Assembly (NCBI GenBank): GCA_026770615.1
Contig: MU631827.1
Coordinates: 9,412-28,519, forward strand
Source: Pavlovales sp. CCMP2436
Lineage: Eukaryota > Haptophyta > Pavlovophyceae > Pavlovales
Direction of reading: 5' to 3'
Length of the DNA stretch: 19,108 nt
In this document: one piece after another, positions 16,077 to 19,108 of the stretch
Numbering within the stretch: the stretch's first letter is position 1
How the letters are laid out: the number at the start of each line of letters is the position of its first letter
Translations under genes and position numbers: made by a program
The notes under the pieces: model-generated
Databases searched by the model: none
What the model was told of the DNA's origin: nothing
The model's input: only the letters and a program-made list of their open reading frames with translations

Positions 16077-16117
16077 AGGGAGATGATCTGCTGGTTGCTG
16101 ATTGTCGATAGTATGGC
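16077..16117 (+). repeat. Direct repeat copy b
   Basis: Second copy of the 40-bp sequence at 15781-15820. It lies directly beyond core copy 2, so the two direct repeats bracket the left arm, TA tract and core. Confidence 0.75.
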
Positions 16118-16631
16118 GTATAGATAAACTGCAACTATACATCGAATCTCGAAGGCGACAGGATTAAACTGCAACAGACTATGGGCATGGCCTGTATGAC
16201 TCTCATATAATTTTTTTAATCGTGCGAGCTATAACTAACTAGCTAGTTAATGATTATTTATTGATGTAAAAAAACTTGTTCCAAACTCAAGGCGGAGGCC
16301 GGAGTGACATCGTTAAGAATATAAGCCGACGACGATGATGAGTAGCCTGGTGGGCGGCGGCGATGAGGCTGAAGGGTCTCGAGTGGAATATATATTATTA
16401 TTAATATAAATATTATTATTAATATAAATAATAATATAACTAGCGGTTCTGGCTGGCGGCGGGAAGCAAGGATGCACCCCACTAGCTGTATCTGGCTTTT
16501 TCGGTCACCATTATAATCTTGAAAACTTGATTCTTTTGGCAGTCGGCCGTAGGCCGACTGCGCTGCGGTGGGGCTATGAGGCGGGCGTAGCGCTCCCCGC
16601 GAATCTTGATCACTTATATTTGATTTTTGTT
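16118..16631. other. AT-rich interior without genes
   Basis: No coding signal. It contains a two-fold AT repeat (tattattattaatataaa-type, about 16388-16440) and a perfect GC-rich hairpin at 16539-16561. Confidence 0.5.
16539..16561. repeat. Perfect 10-bp stem hairpin
   Basis: The sequence gcagtcggcc-gta-ggccgactgc is a perfect inverted repeat with a three-base loop. It could be a structural element of the surrounding repeat. A terminator role is not supported, since this is eukaryotic DNA with no adjacent gene end. Confidence 0.75.
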
Positions 16632-16658
16632 TATATATATATATATGTGTATATATTT
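16632..16658. repeat. TA microsatellite inside the right inverted-repeat arm
   Basis: Runs of TA with a GTGT interruption directly abut the right arm at 16659, mirroring the left side. Confidence 0.85.
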
Positions 16659-16713
16659 TAGCGGCTCAGCATGGTTCAACAGGTGTTGTTCAGTCACTGG
16701 CTTGGTCGACGTC
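16659..16713 (-). repeat. Right arm of the 55-bp inverted repeat
   Basis: Reverse complement of 15819-15873 with four mismatches. Includes tagcggctcagcatg and caacaggtgttgttcag. Confidence 0.9.
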
Positions 16714-16836
16714 AGGCTGAGGTCGAGCGATCAACCCAAACCCTCATCCACCAGCACTCACACCAAAGGGTGTGAGTTTGTGCCCCCCGGCCCCCACGCC
16801 CCGCCTCGGCCGCGCCTCGGCCGCCGCAGCCCTGCC

Positions 16837-17335
16837 GTGGCGGCCGCAGGGAGCAGCATCGTCTTCGTAGCCTTGGTAGCCTTGAGCGGCGTCTCCGTGT
16901 GCGGCCCGCCGCCGCGCGCAGCACCGCCCTCCGCAAGCGCGCGACGCATATCCACTTGAGGACCCGAGCGAGACGGGTGGTCGAGAGGTGCCAGCGAGTA
17001 CCTCAAAAGGACAGCATCGCGACGCTGCGAGCGCGCACACTGCGGCGGCCGCAGGGAGTAGCATTGTCGTCGTAGCCTTGGTAGCCTTGAGCGGCGTCTC
17101 CGCGTGCGGCCCGCCGCCGCGCGCAGCAGCGCTCACCGCAGCGCGCGACGCACATCCACTTGAGGACCCGAACGGGTGGTCGAGAGGTGCCAGCGAGTAC
17201 CTCAAGTGGACAGCATCGCGACGCTACGAGCGCGCACACTGCGGCGGCCGCAGGGAGGAGTATCGTCGTCGTAGCTTTGGTAGCCTTGAGCGGCGTCTCC
17301 GCGTGCTGCTCGCCACCGCGCGAAACAGCGCCCGT
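16837..17335 (+). repeat. Tandem array with period of about 200 bp, about 2.5 copies
   Basis: The phrase gtag(c/t)ttggtagccttgagcggcg-like recurs at 16867, 17072 and 17271, a period of 205 then 199 bases. Copies also share cggcggccgcaggga, tccacttgaggacccga, gtcgagaggtgccagcgagt and gacagcatcgcgacgct. Translated frames are open across units but Ala/Arg-rich and without domains, and unit lengths do not keep frame, so coding is unlikely. Confidence 0.9.
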
Positions 17336-17984
17336 CACAGCACGTGACAGAGCAATAGCATGGTGGCGAAGAGCAACATCATGGTGGCGAGCCAGGCAGC
17401 ACCCCCCTGGGGGGGCGGCCAGTGCGGAGGCTCCCGGTACTTTTTAAAACTACGACCTACGTTTATAAAAAAGGCGGACAGACAGTGATCCAGACAGGCG
17501 GACAGGTCGCGCGAACGCCCAGGCAAATTGCCTAGGCGTACACGCGCAAGTGCGCCTCAGGCGGCGCCATCAGTTGCGCCGTCGATTTCATCGTCATCGT
17601 TGTCATCGGTCGTAGAGCGGCTGTCGCGGGGTCCACGGAGACGACAAACGGCCACCCCTCGTACACCTCGGCACACCACGTTGCACGATACTGCCATAGT
17701 TGCCACCCAGGACGAGCACAAGGTAGCGGCAGCGCGAGCATTAAGCAGCAGCGAGAACATGCAGACTCAGTCTGCGCATACGAGGGTGGCGTGTTTGTGT
17801 GTACAATGTGTGGCGACAGCACATAGAAAAGCGCTGTGTCACCATGCCACCCCCTGGTTCTCGCCAGCCGCAGACGTGTTGGCCGGGTGCGTGAAGGGCG
17901 GCCCGAGCCGCCACCGCCGCCACCCGCGCCAGGTCCTGCAGACCGGTCGTAAGTCGTTGAAGTAAGAGTTGAAGTCGTCGTCAT
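17336..17984. other. Region without a confident gene
   Basis: It contains a C/G palindrome (cccccctggggggg, about 17401-17415), a segment related to 18475-18535, and open frames on both strands (17528-17965 plus; 17532 onward minus). None shows a domain. The minus-strand end, 17532-17700, reads more protein-like than its surroundings but is unsupported. Confidence 0.4.
17438..17498 (+). repeat. Diverged direct repeat, partner at about 18475-18535
   Basis: The stretch ttttaaaactacgacctac and the following gcggacagacagtg resemble ttttttaaactacgacttac and gggcagcaggcagtg near 18475. Roughly two thirds of the positions agree. It is probably an old dispersed repeat. Confidence 0.45.
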
Positions 17985-18300
17985 CGTGGTAGCCGAAGGA
18001 GGAGAAGGAGATGCCGAGGGAGCCGAAGAAGGAGAAGAAGAGGCCACGGAAGCCGCGTCGAGGGCATCGCGTCGAGGGCGCCGCGTCGAGGGCGCCGAAG
18101 AAGAAGGAGAAGGAGCCGAAGGAGCCGAGGAAATCGATGGAGCACTGGGAGCCGTGAGTGCCGAGGAAGTCGTCGGAGCCGGGAGGCCAGTGGAGCCGAG
18201 GAAGACAAGGAGGCCAGTGAATCCGAGGAACCTACCTAATGGGGCCAAGGGAGCCGAAGAAGACAAGGACGATGGAGCCGAGGGAGCCTAGGGCGGCGAG
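17985..18300 (+). repeat. Purine-rich degenerate minisatellite
   Basis: A long run built from gccgaggga / gccgaagaa / gagaagga variants with spaced repeats of gccgaggaa and gtcgagggc. It reads as Glu/Ala-, Lys/Pro/Arg- or Ser/Pro-rich in different frames, so the open frames here are a product of the repeat and not evidence of a gene. Confidence 0.75.
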
Positions 18301-18474
18301 GGGGCCGGAGCAGCAGAGGCGGCGAGCCTGGCAACGCCCCCCCGGGGGAGCGCCGCGTCCCACGGGCCCCAAGCGGGACCTTGCGATCTCGACGTCGCCC
18401 GCCATGCACGGAGTTGGACAACATGTTACGGGACACCGTTCTTAAACCCTCAATCTTAGACTTGCCAACCCTAG

Positions 18475-18535
18475 AGATTTTTTAAACTACGACTTACTTA
18501 CATAGAAACGGGCAGCAGGCAGTGGGTTGCAGTCA
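18475..18535 (+). repeat. Diverged direct repeat, partner at 17438-17498
   Basis: Carries ttttttaaactacgacttac, resembling the segment near 17445. See the partner entry. Confidence 0.45.
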
Positions 18536-18584
18536 TTCTGTATCAGAAGTGGTCTACTCCGAGGGTGTAGGCGCGACGAGATTC

Positions 18585-18620
18585 AGTCACCCAGGCGGCA
18601 TGTAGTCACCCAGGCGGCAT
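18585..18620 (+). repeat. Two-copy 17-bp tandem repeat (19-bp period)
   Basis: The 17-base unit agtcacccaggcggcat occurs identically at 18585-18601 and 18604-18620. It lies directly after the stop codon of the minus-strand ORF that ends at 18623. Short terminal tandem repeats are typical of some non-LTR retrotransposon 3' ends. Confidence 0.9.
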
Positions 18621-18622
18621 AC

Positions 18623-19108
18623 TTAGGCGCCGATCCCAAACCGTGTCTCCTTGCGGAGGTGGTACGCGCCCTCAGCCCACTCGTCGGGGTTGCCGTCGTC
18701 GTCGCTGTCAGTGCATGTGCCCCAGCCGTTGCCGGTGCCGGTGCCGGTGCGCTCCAATCGCGCGCGCGCAATGATGACCTTGGCGTGCCCTCGAAGTGCG
18801 CACATGCCGATCTCCTGTCTCATCTTCCACAGGAAAGTGCTGCGCGCTTGCGCAGCGGAGGGGGCCCCCATGCGATCTTGGAGCGCTGTTGCGCCCATGC
18901 TGGCGAGGTCCCCGACGAAGGATTCCAGGTCGTCAGACCACTCGCCGAAGGCTCCAATTACGAGGACAGCGAACGCGGGGGCGCCTGCAGTGCAGAAGGT
19001 CTGTGCGCGGGCTTGCATCGGGACAGCCTGTCCGGGGGTCGTGTGGAAGAAGTCGCGATCAATCTTGATGAGCTCCGCCATGCGTTCTACCGGAAGCGAG
19101 TCAGCTCG
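18623..19108 (-). CDS. C-terminal part of an unidentified ORF, possibly retroelement-derived (5' partial)
   Basis: The minus-strand frame is open from the window edge to a TAA at 18623-18625, giving 161 visible residues. An internal Met at 19081 could be a start, but the frame continues upstream of it, so the protein is probably longer. The middle reads like a folded domain: a hydrophobic strand with Gly and Phe-Gly-Glu-Trp, then amphipathic helices containing DDLESFVGDLASMG and an RGHAKVIIARARL-like basic helix. This general pattern resembles the tail beyond the polymerase domain in some algal and dinoflagellate non-LTR reverse transcriptases, but no catalytic motif is present here. The C-terminus has an Asp-rich DSDDDGNPDEW loop of calcium-binding type, after a short Thr-Gly repeat. 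The repeat-rich setting and the tandem repeat after the stop fit a retroelement. Treat the identity as unproven. Confidence 0.55.
   Translation of the reverse strand, partial: RADSLPVERMAELIKIDRDFFHTTPGQAVPMQARAQTFCTAGAPAFAVLVIGAFGEWSDDLESFVGDLASMGATALQDRMGAPSAAQARSTFLWKMRQEIGMCALRGHAKVIIARARLERTGTGTGNGWGTCTDSDDDGNPDEWAEGAYHLRKETRFGIGA

Larger units (their letters stand above)
15819..16713. mobile_element. 895-bp inverted-repeat composite element
   Basis: The two 55-bp arms (15819-15873 and 16659-16713) are each followed, on the inner side, by a TA microsatellite, so the element is symmetric: arm-TA-interior-TA-arm. The interior carries core copy 2, a second direct-repeat copy, AT-rich sequence and a hairpin, but no ORF with a domain. 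This is the form of a non-autonomous DNA transposon or a nested insertion. No transposase is encoded. A clean target-site duplication was not found outside the arms. Confidence 0.55.

Noticed and set aside
17986..18291. Glu/Ala-rich open frame as an acidic protein
   Set aside because: It is a direct translation of a purine-rich minisatellite; other frames are equally open.
1..19108. CRISPR array, bacterial operon, phage or defence system
   Set aside because: Repeats have no regular spacer structure, genes are spliced and eukaryotic, and no nuclease, integrase or effector domain was seen.
1..19108. rRNA or tRNA genes
   Set aside because: No conserved rRNA stretches and no clover-leaf with intact A and B boxes were recognised on either strand by eye.

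Overview
The window is nuclear DNA from a eukaryote with GC-rich exons. The genes have spliceosomal introns, and the introns are AT-rich or built from simple repeats. Proteins are rich in Ala, Arg and Gly runs. The gene set (a giant BEACH protein, an NPSN-type Qb-SNARE, a SET-MYND protein) and the many short inverted-repeat elements fit a microbial alga. A haptophyte-like alga is my best guess, but this rests on composition and gene style, not on a marker gene.

Layout: 1-294 is the Ala-rich C-terminal end of a plus-strand gene that starts outside the window. 295-1008 is GC-rich intergenic DNA. 1009-11136 is one plus-strand gene in six exons, encoding a BEACH-family protein of about 3,090 residues (ConA-like region, long helical/low-complexity middle, PH-BEACH, BEACH, WD40). 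The exons join in frame at four of five introns. The exception is intron 4, where a run of 41 C covers the 3' splice site and the first three expected codons of exon 5. 11137-12026 is a convergent spacer holding a 427-bp inverted-repeat element. 12027-13137 is a three-exon minus-strand SNARE gene. A roughly 540-bp divergent promoter region separates it from an intronless plus-strand SMYD-type gene (13676-15622).

15623-18622 holds no convincing gene. It contains dispersed and inverted repeats, TA microsatellites, a tandem array with a period of about 200 bp, and a purine-rich degenerate minisatellite. 18623-19108 is the C-terminal part of a minus-strand ORF that runs off the end and may come from a retroelement.

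The BEACH and SNARE genes both belong to membrane traffic: BEACH proteins scaffold vesicle and lysosome-related events, and Qb-SNAREs drive fusion. The SMYD-type protein is a probable lysine methyltransferase. They are separate transcription units and I see no sign of an operon-like or defence system. The most checkable new observations are the poly-C tract across the BEACH splice site and a nested family of non-autonomous repeats whose core occurs twice, in opposite orientation. All coordinates and alignments were made by eye.
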